This document shows positions 18,012 through 26,736 of a stretch of 64,000 bases of DNA, in pieces. Location of the stretch: the NCBI RefSeq assembly GCF_007747655.1, contig NZ_CP036274.1:3348001-3412000 (forward strand), written 5' to 3'. The position numbers were made by a program, and so were the translations under genes. Below the pieces are notes generated by a model. That model saw only the letters and a program-made list of their open reading frames with translations, was not told the DNA's origin and made no database searches. The DNA is from Anatilimnocola aggregata. Lineage in GTDB: Bacteria > Planctomycetota > Planctomycetia > Pirellulales > Pirellulaceae. Position 1 is the first letter of the stretch. The number at the start of each line of letters is the position of its first letter.

Positions 18012-18416
18012 CTACTTGGAAACCAGATCAAAGTTCAGAGTTTGATTGCCCGGGCCGACATCGCGCACCAGTTCGGATTGGCGATTGTATTTGGTCGGCA
18101 CCCGTTCGCGCTCGCGCGGTTTCGACTCACGAAAGCTGGTGATGCGGACGACATTTTTACCGACCAGTGCGCCGATCTGATCGTTCGTGAATTGCAGGAC
18201 GTAATTTCCCTGTTCATCGGTCACGCCATAGGCAGGAGAGCCACCTTCGGGCTGAAACTCCACCGTGCAAAACTCGAGGGGCTGACCATCGAGCGTGACC
18301 TTGCCACTGACGCGACCAAAGTCCGCTTCACGGCAGCCGGTGGCAAATGCGAGAACCGAAGACAAACAAATGGAAACGGAGAATCCGAGTTGCTTTGAAG
18401 TACCCAGCCAATTCAT
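18012..18416 (-). CDS. lipoprotein with carboxypeptidase-regulatory-like domain
   Basis: A signal peptide ends in the lipobox FATGC (Cys28). The rest of the 134 residues fits the carboxypeptidase-regulatory-like beta-sandwich: GRVSGKVTLDGQPLEFCTVEF, then GVTDEQGNYVLQF and a final strand TLNFDLVSK. Proteins of this kind commonly follow DUF1559 genes in planctomycetes, and this one starts 18 nt after the DUF1559 stop on the same strand, so the two are probably one transcript. The molecular role is unknown. Confidence 0.85.
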   Translation of the reverse strand: MNWLGTSKQLGFSVSICLSSVLAFATGCREADFGRVSGKVTLDGQPLEFCTVEFQPEGGSPAYGVTDEQGNYVLQFTNDQIGALVGKNVVRITSFRESKPRERERVPTKYNRQSELVRDVGPGNQTLNFDLVSK

Positions 18417-18434
18417 GCAGCAAGATCCTGTCGC

Positions 18435-19448
18435 TTAGTAGCCGGCCACCGGTTGTCCGTCGTTGCGCATGCCCAGCCGCTGATAGGCACCCAGCATTGT
18501 CACATCAAGCGGGCTGCCGGTGGTGCTTTGCGGGTCACCCGCGCTGATGTCGTAGTGAATCGTGTTGCTGATAAAGTGCACACTGCCATCGCAGAACAAA
18601 AACATACCGCCGCCGGGATGCAAACTGCCGAAGCCCTCGGTGCAGGACGTATCGCTGCAGAACGTGGGCGGCTGGCGCGGGTCGTTTAGCTTGACGCTCA
18701 CTCGCCCGCGCAAATGATACGAGCCCCACATATCGGGCCCCGGCGGATTGCGCGAACCAGCCCAAACTCCCGCGCGACAACGGAAATCGCGCTCACCAAC
18801 GGCAAAGGTTTGGCTCAGGCCATCGACAATATCCTTCATGCCGTAAGCCCTGTTCGCATGCAGGATGCCCGTGCGCAATTCTTCGTTGTTGTGCCCGTTT
18901 ACACCGTTGGGGTCGAAGAAGCCGCCGTTTCCCATGTAATTGTTGGTCGCCATCTCGAAATCGATGTCGCAACCATTGCATTCAAAGTGTCGATGGCACG
19001 ACAGTCCGCTCTTGCCAGCCGGCGAAAGTGCGGGCGTGATATCTGACGGGCAGCGATACATTTTCAATTTGGTTTGCAGGAACTTTTGCTGGGTGGTGTC
19101 TTTCACCACGTCCCACAGGCGGCGCTCACTCACGCCCGCTTTCTCGAACAGTCCCTGCTGTTCCATGTACGGCAGCAGAAACGCGGGCCAGCCCCATTCG
19201 GCCTCGTTCCCCGCCTTCATGATCCAGCCCGAAGGGAGCGTCTGATACGTGTCGTGATAGTTGTGTAGTCCGACGCCAATCTGCTTCAGATTGTTCGTAC
19301 ACTGTGCTCTCCGGGCAGCCTCGCGGGCCGCTTGCACCGCCGGCAGGAGCAGCGCCACCAGGACGCCGATAATGGCAATCACGACCAGCAGTTCCACGAG
19401 TGTGAAGCCGCGAACACCTTGGTTCTGAATACCAACAGATCTGCGCAT
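18435..19448 (-). CDS. DUF1559 prepilin-like protein, full length
   Basis: This 337-residue protein has the type IV prepilin-like signal [17 protein letters not shown] at residues 13-29, then [17 protein letters not shown] and [17 protein letters not shown]. Near the C-terminus it carries the family motif [16 protein letters not shown]. Two CxxxxxC-like pairs lie in the middle ([15 protein letters not shown]). It belongs to the large planctomycete DUF1559 family, with presumed exported or pseudopilin-like roles. It forms a pair with the downstream lipoprotein. Confidence 0.95.
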   Translation of the reverse strand: MRRSVGIQNQGVRGFTLVELLVVIAIIGVLVALLLPAVQAAREAARRAQCTNNLKQIGVGLHNYHDTYQTLPSGWIMKAGNEAEWGWPAFLLPYMEQQGLFEKAGVSERRLWDVVKDTTQQKFLQTKLKMYRCPSDITPALSPAGKSGLSCHRHFECNGCDIDFEMATNNYMGNGGFFDPNGVNGHNNEELRTGILHANRAYGMKDIVDGLSQTFAVGERDFRCRAGVWAGSRNPPGPDMWGSYHLRGRVSVKLNDPRQPPTFCSDTSCTEGFGSLHPGGGMFLFCDGSVHFISNTIHYDISAGDPQSTTGSPLDVTMLGAYQRLGMRNDGQPVAGY

Positions 19449-19791
19449 CGCTCAACCTCCCCGATCATTGCCCGCTGGCGCTGCCGAATGGAGAGACGCG
19501 CGGGAAAATTCAACCAGGACAGAACCTCAGGCAACAGGCTGACGCAGGACGAGATGGTTCGAACGAACTAACAGTGAAAAGAGTGCAGCACTCGCCCCGT
19601 GCCGACCATTGGGCGGATGATATAGCACCGTTAGGGGAAATTCAATCAGCGAAATTCAAGTTCGCCAAAGAAATAATTTCCCGGAGCCAGAAGCGTCAGC
19701 GGCGCGGAGAGTATTTGCTTGATATCTCCTGCTGTACTCTCCGCGCCGCTGACGCTTCCGGCTCACTGTGACTGCATCGCTCGATGGCTTT
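19449..19791. other. intergenic region, 343 bp, holding a REP-like palindrome
   Basis: It separates the DUF1559 gene from the 3' end of the Hsp70 gene. The palindrome at 19684-19764 is described separately. The remaining 230 bp upstream of DUF1559 contain no gene that I can support. Confidence 0.5.
19684..19764. repeat. REP-like palindrome with 30-bp arms
   Basis: The left arm 19684-19713 and right arm 19735-19764 are reverse complements over 30 bp with one mismatch. The core is GAAGCGTCAGCGGCGCGGAG and the loop is 21 nt. It lies 27 nt after the Hsp70 stop, so a transcript of that gene would form a very stable hairpin. GC-rich GAAGCGTCAGCG palindromes are, to my recollection, dispersed in planctomycete genomes. 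The transposase remnant at 11299-11433 is of the class that moves such elements. Confidence 0.8.
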
Positions 19792-22617
19792 TTACGCGCC
19801 GCCTAAGCGCAAGCCCTTCGGCAAGCTTTCGCCGAACGCGCGGGACTGTTCTTCGACGTCGAGCTGGCCACCAGCGCGGACGAGTTCCAAGATGTGGGCC
19901 GCTGCGTTTTGTTGTTCGAGCCAAGCGAGGACGCGGTCGCGAATGAGCTCGGGAATGTCTCGATAGCGGTCGCCCGTCTTGCGGGCTAGTTGAACGACGG
20001 CAAAGACCGTTTGCGCATCGGGCGTTTCGATTTGCAGCAGCGCATGGAGCCAGGTGGCCGCAACGTCCGCGGCGACGACCGTGTTGAGTGGGCCATACAT
20101 CGGCTGCCGAGCGCCAAGGCGGCCGAGCGTCCACTGCATGGCCGGGCGAATTCCTTCCAGCTTCTTCTTGGGCAGCAGATCAACGAGCAGCGTCCCCAGT
20201 TCGAGCTTGATAGTGCCGGGCAGAAGCTCGAGCGAACCGAGGAGCCGCAGGACCTCAATGGAGTCTTGCACACTAAATGCCGCGGCCTGCTTGCCGCCGG
20301 CGGTGCTCTGCTTGTGCAATTGCCTGACGAGCGCCAGAAGTGGCTCGGCGATCGCCCGCTGCTGACCGGCTGAGAAGCCGCCGGCGATGCGCCGCCACAA
20401 AATGAGCGACTCCGTCCTGCTGCTCGCAGCAGCGTGTGCCAGTTTGCCTTGTACGGTTTTCCAAGTTTCGGCAACGCGCCAATCATCCACCGCCAGGCCA
20501 TAACCGGGACGCAGTGCATAGCCAAGCAAGTTAAGCCAGCGGGCTTCGTGAACGGCCGATTTCTTTCGCCCCGCTTCGAGCGCGAGGAGTGCTTCCCACA
20601 AGCGGCGGAGGAGCGACGTCGGCCAATCGGCACGATCCATTTCCAGCGCGGTGGTCAGCCCTTTCATCAGCGAGTCTGGCTTCTCCGTGCTGCCCGGGCC
20701 AAAGACATTTTCCAGCACTTGCTGACAAGCGGCCCAGGTCTGCTCGTCGACAAAGCCTTCTTCTTCGGCTGCCGATTGATGGGCCGTCAGATCGGTTTGC
20801 GTCGTGGAACGAACATCGAACTGCAACTTCCAACTCCGCTCGCCCCGCTGCTCGGCACACCATAGTTCGAGGGTGCCGATTTCGGTGAGCATGGCATGCA
20901 GCTTGACGGAGACCATGCCCCGCTCGCTGCGGCGACGCGTCTTCAGGGCGGTGCGAATCGGTGGCAGCGGCGTCATTTGTTCGCGATCGACGGAAAAGAC
21001 TTCGCCCGGACGATCGGCAAGCCGTGTGCTCGACACATAGAGCGGAAACTCGACCGGTTCGCTGACGAGGAGTTCCAGCGGGCGGTCGAGGACCACTTCC
21101 TGTCCCGGTTCCGCATTGCCAGGTAACAGGCAGATCGCGGACGGCGGCTCCGATTCAAAGCCGATGTAATACGTCCGCGCCAGCGAAGCTGCGATCCGCA
21201 CACCTTGCCCACGCCGCACCATGCCGTAATAGGCGGCCCCGCGGGCCACGGCCAATTCCAGCCGGTCGTTTTCCAGAACGGTTGGCTGCCACGGTTTCTC
21301 TGGCGTGCTGAACCAACTGGTCACCACATCGACCACGCGTTGCTGCAGCAATTTCGAAAGAAATGCGCCGCCGTTGAACAGCAGCACGTCGGGCCGCGCG
21401 GGATCTTGCCCGGCAGGCAGATTCACATCGTCGAGCGCGACATTGCGATGCGCAGTAAGAAACGCGGCCAGATAACGCGTGATCGCCGCGTCGTTGGCAT
21501 ACGGCAGTCCAAACTCTTGAAAGCCCGAGCGCCGCGCGCTGGGCTTGTCGTTCAAACTCACATGCGGGCAAAAACCTTCGACGAGGACTTGCCGCACTTC
21601 GTCGCGGGTGACCGTCAGCGACGAACTACTGCCAATCAATTTCGAGCCCGTCGTCGGCAAGCTCACGCTGCGCTGCTCGGGGGCCGGGTCGGCCAGCATC
21701 TCTTCTTTCAACTGCCGCGCCAGCCGCAGCAGAATGTCCCACTGACGCGGCTGCAGCTTGCCCCCTTTGGTAAAGCGTGCTTCGAGATGCTGCGCAAGTG
21801 CCAGGTCGAAGTTATCGCCGCCGAGAATCAAGTGATCGCCGACGGCGACGCGGTGAAACTGGACGCGGTCCCCTTCGCCGCGGCGGACACGAATCAGCGT
21901 GAAGTCGGTGGTGCCACCGCCGACGTCGCAGACGAGGATCTTCTGCCCAGGAGTGACGCGCTCTTCCCAATTCGCCGCGTGCTTGTTGATCCAAGCGTAG
22001 AACGCCGCCTGCGGTTCTTCGATCAATACCACCCGCGGCAGTCCCGCCCGGGCCGCGGCCTGCACCGTCAATTCGCGAGCCACTTCGTCGAACGACGCCG
22101 GCAGCGTGAGGACAACATCTTGCTGCTCGAGCGGTTCGGTCTTGAAGCGGGCATTCCAGGCTGCCCGGAGGTGCGCGAGATAACGACTGCTCGCGGCAAC
22201 CGGCGATAGTTTTTCGACATCCTCGGCCGCATGCCACGGCAGCACATCGGCGGTCCGATCGATGCCCGTATGACAGAGCCAACTCTTGGCTGATGAAATC
22301 GTCCGGCCAGAAACCTGCGCACCCCAATCGCGGGCCATCACACCGACGCAACTCGCCGGCTCAGCAGTATCCCAAGGCAATTTCAAACCGCCAGCGGGAA
22401 TCTCGCCCGCCGGAGGCTGGTAATGAAACGACGGCAGCGTTTCGCGCGGCTCGATCTGGCTCGGGGCGACAAGCTGCGGAACCTGCAGCACCCGAATCGG
22501 CCCGTTCTTCTCCTGCGTATCTACGTAGCAAAGCGCTGAGTTGGTCGTCCCCAGGTCGATTCCCACGACATAGCGACTGGGGAGTTCGGTTTCGAACGGC
22601 GCGGGCGTAGCATCCAT
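19792..22617 (-). CDS. large Hsp70 (DnaK) family paralogue
   Basis: The N-terminal 420 residues show the actin/Hsp70 ATPase motifs: phosphate-1 VVGIDLGTTNSALCY, phosphate-2 ILVCDVGGGTTDFTLIRV, and an adenosine-type motif DVLLFNGGAFLSKLLQQR. The total of 941 residues exceeds DnaK (about 640). The C-terminal 400 residues do not look like a normal substrate-binding domain and recall the long tail of bacterial Hsp70-like proteins with a DUF3731-type extension. The ATG at 22617 is taken; a TTG six codons upstream is less likely. No DnaJ or GrpE is nearby, so this is a paralogue rather than the housekeeping chaperone. Confidence 0.85.
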   Translation of the reverse strand: MDATPAPFETELPSRYVVGIDLGTTNSALCYVDTQEKNGPIRVLQVPQLVAPSQIEPRETLPSFHYQPPAGEIPAGGLKLPWDTAEPASCVGVMARDWGAQVSGRTISSAKSWLCHTGIDRTADVLPWHAAEDVEKLSPVAASSRYLAHLRAAWNARFKTEPLEQQDVVLTLPASFDEVARELTVQAAARAGLPRVVLIEEPQAAFYAWINKHAANWEERVTPGQKILVCDVGGGTTDFTLIRVRRGEGDRVQFHRVAVGDHLILGGDNFDLALAQHLEARFTKGGKLQPRQWDILLRLARQLKEEMLADPAPEQRSVSLPTTGSKLIGSSSSLTVTRDEVRQVLVEGFCPHVSLNDKPSARRSGFQEFGLPYANDAAITRYLAAFLTAHRNVALDDVNLPAGQDPARPDVLLFNGGAFLSKLLQQRVVDVVTSWFSTPEKPWQPTVLENDRLELAVARGAAYYGMVRRGQGVRIAASLARTYYIGFESEPPSAICLLPGNAEPGQEVVLDRPLELLVSEPVEFPLYVSSTRLADRPGEVFSVDREQMTPLPPIRTALKTRRRSERGMVSVKLHAMLTEIGTLELWCAEQRGERSWKLQFDVRSTTQTDLTAHQSAAEEEGFVDEQTWAACQQVLENVFGPGSTEKPDSLMKGLTTALEMDRADWPTSLLRRLWEALLALEAGRKKSAVHEARWLNLLGYALRPGYGLAVDDWRVAETWKTVQGKLAHAAASSRTESLILWRRIAGGFSAGQQRAIAEPLLALVRQLHKQSTAGGKQAAAFSVQDSIEVLRLLGSLELLPGTIKLELGTLLVDLLPKKKLEGIRPAMQWTLGRLGARQPMYGPLNTVVAADVAATWLHALLQIETPDAQTVFAVVQLARKTGDRYRDIPELIRDRVLAWLEQQNAAAHILELVRAGGQLDVEEQSRAFGESLPKGLRLGGA

Positions 22618-22703
22618 GAATGGGCGGACAAGCAAAGGGGCGAGAGGACGGAACCGCCCTCATTGAACCCGCTGGGGTGAAGTTTGGAAACCGGTGTTCC
22701 CGC

Positions 22704-22738
22704 GTAGGGTGGGCCTCGTGAAACTCGGCCCACCCTAC
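22704..22738. repeat. perfect 12-bp inverted repeat in a divergent gap
   Basis: GTAGGGTGGGCC (22704-22715) and GGCCCACCCTAC (22727-22738) are exact reverse complements with an 11-nt loop. It lies between the divergent Hsp70 and PQQ-propeller genes, so it is unlikely to be a simple terminator. It could be an interspersed repeat or an operator-like site. Confidence 0.7.
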
Positions 22739-22852
22739 ACCCGGTTTACGGCCGCCCCGATCGTTGCTGAAAGGTTGTGGCGGAATCGCCGTTATAGCTA
22801 TGATCTGTATGCCCCGTTCACTACTCACGCATCCACCCGCCAGGTTCTCCCC

Positions 22853-24145
22853 ATGATTAACGCTTCCCCACTTCGTAGCATTCTTCTCTTCCTGTTGCTT
22901 GGCCCGTTCGCGATGGGTTCTGTGGCGTTTGCACAAGAAAAGGGTGTCGCCGATTTTCCCCAGTTATCGGCAGAAAACGATTGGCCGTGGTGGCGGGGGC
23001 CGCAGCGGAATGGCATCGCCGTGGGGAAAGCGCCGATTCAATTTGGCGATTCACAAAACGTGAAATGGAAAGTCCCGGTACCCGGCCGCGGTCACTCGTC
23101 CCCGATTGTCGTCGGAAATAAGATCTTTTTGACCTCGGCCGACGAAGCGCAGCAAATTCATGCCGCTCTCTGCTTCGACCGGACAACGGGCAAGCAGCTT
23201 TGGCAGACGGAGATCAGCCGGGGCGGTTTCCCGGACGACAACCACGCGAAAAATACCGAAGCGACTCCCTCGGTAGCCTGCGATGGCGAGCGGCTGTTCG
23301 TGACCTTTTATCATCACGAGCAGGTGCAGGCGACGGCGCTCGATTTGAACGGCAAAAAGTTGTGGCAGAAGTTCGTTGGCGACTTTCATCCGCAGCGCTA
23401 TGAATATGGTTATGCACCTTCGCCCATTCTGTACCAGAACACGGTGATCATCGCCGGCGAGTGGGAAAAGACGAGCTTTCTCGCGGCCTTTGATCGCGCA
23501 TCCGGTGCTGAAGTGTGGCGCACCAAGCGGCCGAGCAGCATCAGCTTTTCGACGCCGGTGATCGGCCACATTGCCGGTAAGGATCAACTGCTGCTGAGTG
23601 GTTCGCAGCAAATCGCGTCGTACGATCCGGCGACCGGCAAACCACTGTGGACCGCAGCTGGCTGTGCCGCTGCAACCTGCGGCACGATCGTATGGGACGG
23701 CGACATTGTCTTCGCCAGTGGCGGCTACCCTCAATCCGAAACGATCGCCGTTAAAGCCGACGGCAGCGGTCAGGTAGTTTGGAAGAACAATCAAAAATGC
23801 TACGAGCAGTCGATGATTACGACCGGCGGCCATTTATACGCCCTGACCGACAACGGCATTCTCTTCTGTTGGCGGGCCAGCGACGGCCAAGAAATGTGGA
23901 AGCAACGACTCAAAGGCCCGGTTAGTTCGTCCCCCGTGCTCGCTGGCGGGCATATCTATTGGGCGAATGAACTGGGCACGCATTACGTCTTTAAGCCCAA
24001 TCCCGAACGCTTGGAAATCGTCGCCGAGAATCAACTCGGCCGTGATTCGTTCGCCAGCCCGGCCATCTGCGGCGGGCAGATGTTCCATCGCACGGCGATG
24101 CAAGTTGGTGGCAAGCGGCAAGAGTTTTTGTTTTGCTTGGAGTAG
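22853..24145 (+). CDS. exported PQQ-like beta-propeller protein
   Basis: The 430 residues start with a signal peptide (SILLFLLLGPFAMGSVAFAQ) and then WPWWRGPQRNGIA, the usual opening of planctomycete PQQ-like repeat proteins. Blade motifs recur with an aromatic Trp end: ALCFDRTTGKQLWQTEI, ALDLNGKKLWQKFV, AAFDRASGAEVWRTK, SYDPATGKPLWTAAG and FCWRASDGQEMWKQRL. This is an outer-membrane-assembly/PQQ-propeller fold; catalytic dehydrogenase residues are not evident, so a binding or scaffold role is as likely. The start at 22853 is preferred because an upstream in-frame extension lacks signal character. Confidence 0.88.
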   Translation: MINASPLRSILLFLLLGPFAMGSVAFAQEKGVADFPQLSAENDWPWWRGPQRNGIAVGKAPIQFGDSQNVKWKVPVPGRGHSSPIVVGNKIFLTSADEAQQIHAALCFDRTTGKQLWQTEISRGGFPDDNHAKNTEATPSVACDGERLFVTFYHHEQVQATALDLNGKKLWQKFVGDFHPQRYEYGYAPSPILYQNTVIIAGEWEKTSFLAAFDRASGAEVWRTKRPSSISFSTPVIGHIAGKDQLLLSGSQQIASYDPATGKPLWTAAGCAAATCGTIVWDGDIVFASGGYPQSETIAVKADGSGQVVWKNNQKCYEQSMITTGGHLYALTDNGILFCWRASDGQEMWKQRLKGPVSSSPVLAGGHIYWANELGTHYVFKPNPERLEIVAENQLGRDSFASPAICGGQMFHRTAMQVGGKRQEFLFCLE

Positions 24146-24153
24146 GAAATGCG

Positions 24154-24534
24154 ATGCATCCTTATCCGGATTCGAGAAAATCGCGGCCATTTGCACCCTG
24201 GAAGCCGTTTTGGTTCTTCCTGCGGATTTTAGGTTATTTTGCAGCGATCCTAGGCGTCTCAGTCGCGTGCTTGTGGTTTTGCGAAATCCTATTTGGCATG
24301 GTTGGCATTATTGCGGTCATTTGTTACCCGCTACTGATCGTCGGTTTTGTCGGTGTGTCATTTGGTGCATTTGCCGGGATCATCTCGCTGTGGATTGGTG
24401 CTTGCACGCGGTGCCCAAAATGCGGTTCGATATTCGCCGGACGATACTTCGCAACCGAGTGCAGTAATTGCCATATCTCTTTGCAAGAGCTTGAATCGAT
24501 GCCAAACATTGATTCGCGGACCACCAACAGATAG
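24154..24534 (+). CDS. small membrane protein with C-terminal zinc ribbon
   Basis: The 126 residues carry two long hydrophobic segments (about 25-50, FFLRILGYFAAILGVSVACL, and 55-85, IIAVICYPLLIVGFVGVSF) and then a zinc ribbon CTRCPKCGS...CSNC near residues 90-115. No family was recognised. It starts 8 nt after the PQQ-propeller stop, so it may share its transcript, and it is more AT-rich than its neighbours. An in-frame upstream ATG overlapping the previous gene is possible. Confidence 0.6.
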   Translation: MHPYPDSRKSRPFAPWKPFWFFLRILGYFAAILGVSVACLWFCEILFGMVGIIAVICYPLLIVGFVGVSFGAFAGIISLWIGACTRCPKCGSIFAGRYFATECSNCHISLQELESMPNIDSRTTNR

Positions 24535-24625
24535 ACTCAACTACGCATCAACAACCGCTAATGCCCCCGCCGATAAGATAAAAGCAGTTCCCCCCTGCCC
24601 CGCTTCCCGCCTGGAATTTTGCCCG

Positions 24626-26017
24626 ATGGACCGCATCCCTGGCTGTGCTGAATTTCGGAAGACGCTCGAGTTGAACCGCCGTGGGCTGTTGCGGTTGGGC
24701 GCGCTCGGGGCGAGCGGGCTGACGTTGGGGCAATTGTTGGCCGCCGATTCGCAGGCCAGTGAAGCGGGCACGGCCTCGAAGAAAGATACTTCGGTCATCA
24801 TTCTGTGGATGCGGGGCGGGCCGAGTCAGCTGGAGTTGTGGGATCCCAAGCCCGATGCGCCGGCCGAAATTCGGGGCGAGTTCGGCACAATTGAAACCAA
24901 GGTTCCCGGCATTCGCCTGGGCGAGCACTTGCCGCTGTCAGCGAAGATGATGGACAAGTGGTCGATCATCCGCAGCATGCACTTTCGCGCGGAAGATGGC
25001 CTGACCGATCACAGTTCGGGTGACCAGGTTTGCTTCACCGGCTATCCCGCGGCCAAAGATCCCAGCAGCAACATCAGCCCGAGTGTGGGCTCGGTGGCGA
25101 AGCGACAACTGCAGGGATTTTCGCCAGAGATTCCCGCCTATGTAATGATCCCGAAGATGGTCCCCGGGACCGACGCTTCTTATTTGGGCGCGAATTGCAA
25201 ACCGTTTGAGACGCAGGCCGATCCGGGGAATCTGGAAACGCCCTTCAGCGTGCCGAATCTCGATTTGAGTGGCGGGCTGTCGGTCGATCGGATCGAGTCG
25301 CGGCGGCAATTGGTTTCGAGCCTCGATCAGATCCGTCGCTCGGTCGATCAGTCGGGGCAGATGGCCGCGCTCGATACGTTCAATCAACAAGCTTGGGAAA
25401 TTGTGACCGGCCCTAAAGCGCGCGAAGCCTTCGACCTGGAGAGCGAGCCCCGCGCGGTGCGCGAGCGGTATGGCTTTCCCGAATCGTACACGCCGCGAAT
25501 GCGAGCCGGTGGCGATCGGCCAAATTGGCCCCAGCGGTTGTTACTCGCGCGGCGCTTGGTGCAGGCTGGCGTGCGACTGGTAACCGTCGACTGCCGTTGG
25601 TGGGATACGCACGACGACAATTTCTGGGCGCTCAAGAACGGCTTTCTGCCGCCGTGGGACATGGCCTACACCGCGCTGCTTGAAGACCTCGAGCGGCACG
25701 GCCTGCTTGAAAAGACGATGGTCCTGGCCTGGGGCGAAATGGGTCGCACGCCGCGCGTGAATGCGACGGCTGGGCGCGATCACTGGGCACGCGTCTTCAG
25801 CGTGGCGATGGCTGGGGGCGGCATCCAGGGGGGCCGCATTGTGGGTTCGTCTGACAAAGAGGCTGCGATTCCCAAGGACAACCCAAAGATCGCGCAGGAC
25901 GTGCTCGCCACGCTCTATCGCCACCTTGGTGTGAACACCAAGGCCAGCTACCTCAATCACTTCGGCCGCCCAATGACGGTGCTGCCCTGCGGCGAGCCGA
26001 TTCACGAGCTGTTTTAA
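24626..26017 (+). CDS. DUF1501 Tat-exported protein
   Basis: A Tat-type leader NRRGLLRLGALGASGLTLGQ opens this 463-residue protein, followed by DTSVIILWMRGGPSQLELWD, the conserved start of the planctomycete DUF1501 family (sulfatase/alkaline-phosphatase-like fold). Later marks are FRAEDGLTDHSSGD, DCRWWDTHDDNFWALKNGFL, LAWGEMGRTPRVN and GRDHWARVFSVAMAGGGIQG. Family members usually sit beside DUF1549/DUF1553 genes, but none is present here. The function is unproven. The start at 24626 is chosen because the leader begins there; in-frame sequence further upstream has no signal and overlaps the zinc-ribbon gene. Confidence 0.93.
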   Translation: MDRIPGCAEFRKTLELNRRGLLRLGALGASGLTLGQLLAADSQASEAGTASKKDTSVIILWMRGGPSQLELWDPKPDAPAEIRGEFGTIETKVPGIRLGEHLPLSAKMMDKWSIIRSMHFRAEDGLTDHSSGDQVCFTGYPAAKDPSSNISPSVGSVAKRQLQGFSPEIPAYVMIPKMVPGTDASYLGANCKPFETQADPGNLETPFSVPNLDLSGGLSVDRIESRRQLVSSLDQIRRSVDQSGQMAALDTFNQQAWEIVTGPKAREAFDLESEPRAVRERYGFPESYTPRMRAGGDRPNWPQRLLLARRLVQAGVRLVTVDCRWWDTHDDNFWALKNGFLPPWDMAYTALLEDLERHGLLEKTMVLAWGEMGRTPRVNATAGRDHWARVFSVAMAGGGIQGGRIVGSSDKEAAIPKDNPKIAQDVLATLYRHLGVNTKASYLNHFGRPMTVLPCGEPIHELF

Positions 26018-26036
26018 GCCTGACTGAAACTCTCCC

Positions 26037-26609
26037 CTATCTATGCTCGGGCGGATTGGCGGCAGCTTGCCTGTGTGCCGCCGTGAAGAACTCCTTCACT
26101 TCGGGATGATCTTCGGGGTATTGCTGAATCTGTTGAGTTTGAGTCGGGAACTTGTTGACGTCGATCTTCAATTGCTTGACTTGTGGTTTGTCATCCTGCG
26201 TTGAGATCAAGAACAGCGAACCATCTTTTGAGTCGAATGTCTGGCCTTCAATGGTGATTGTCGCATCGGTACCGTTCTTTGTTTCGCAGCGAAACTTCGC
26301 CAGAGGCTGCCCCGCCTCAAGCAGTTCCCCTTCGGCAGACGCTCCGGTTGCACTACCCGAGCCATGACTTTTGCCGCTTGACCGATCGCCCCAGAAAACA
26401 AGCTTCACTCCCTGCGGCGGACCATGCTTGAGCGTCACCACATTGACGGTTCCTTCGTGAATGCCAGGGACTGGGTCCGCAGTGGTTGTCACCCAAGTAA
26501 CCGCGCCAGTGGAGACGCCGTTGGCCGATGTTTTTAGGCAACCGGTCAGGGTGATGAGTAGCAACAGGAAATTGGCAAAGAACGAAAACTGTTTCAAGCG
26601 GTTCAACAT
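26037..26609 (-). CDS. putative lipoprotein, 190 aa
   Basis: The start MLNRLKQFSF gives a clean signal peptide ending in lipobox TLTGC; a further upstream Met adds no signal-like sequence. The body contains GIHEGTVNVVTLKHGPPQGVKLVFWGDRSSG and a beta-rich middle, with a Gln/Glu/His-rich tail. I do not recognise a domain. It lies 127 nt downstream of the second ExbD gene on the same strand and may be a lipoprotein partner of that energiser system, which is inference from position only. Confidence 0.65.
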   Translation of the reverse strand: MLNRLKQFSFFANFLLLLITLTGCLKTSANGVSTGAVTWVTTTADPVPGIHEGTVNVVTLKHGPPQGVKLVFWGDRSSGKSHGSGSATGASAEGELLEAGQPLAKFRCETKNGTDATITIEGQTFDSKDGSLFLISTQDDKPQVKQLKIDVNKFPTQTQQIQQYPEDHPEVKEFFTAAHRQAAANPPEHR

Positions 26610-26736
26610 CGCAGATCTCAGAGTTGGTGCGAGAGGCAGGGCCACGACCATGAGCAGTCACCGTGTATTCGCAGCACCTGGGCAACTCTTGGCAAGAGCT
26701 GCGTCGCTCGGGCCAAAAACGTACGAAAACGCAGCT

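Noticed and set aside
21205-22209. 334-codon plus-strand frame antisense to Hsp70
   Set aside because: Shadow of conserved ATPase codons; no domain seen.
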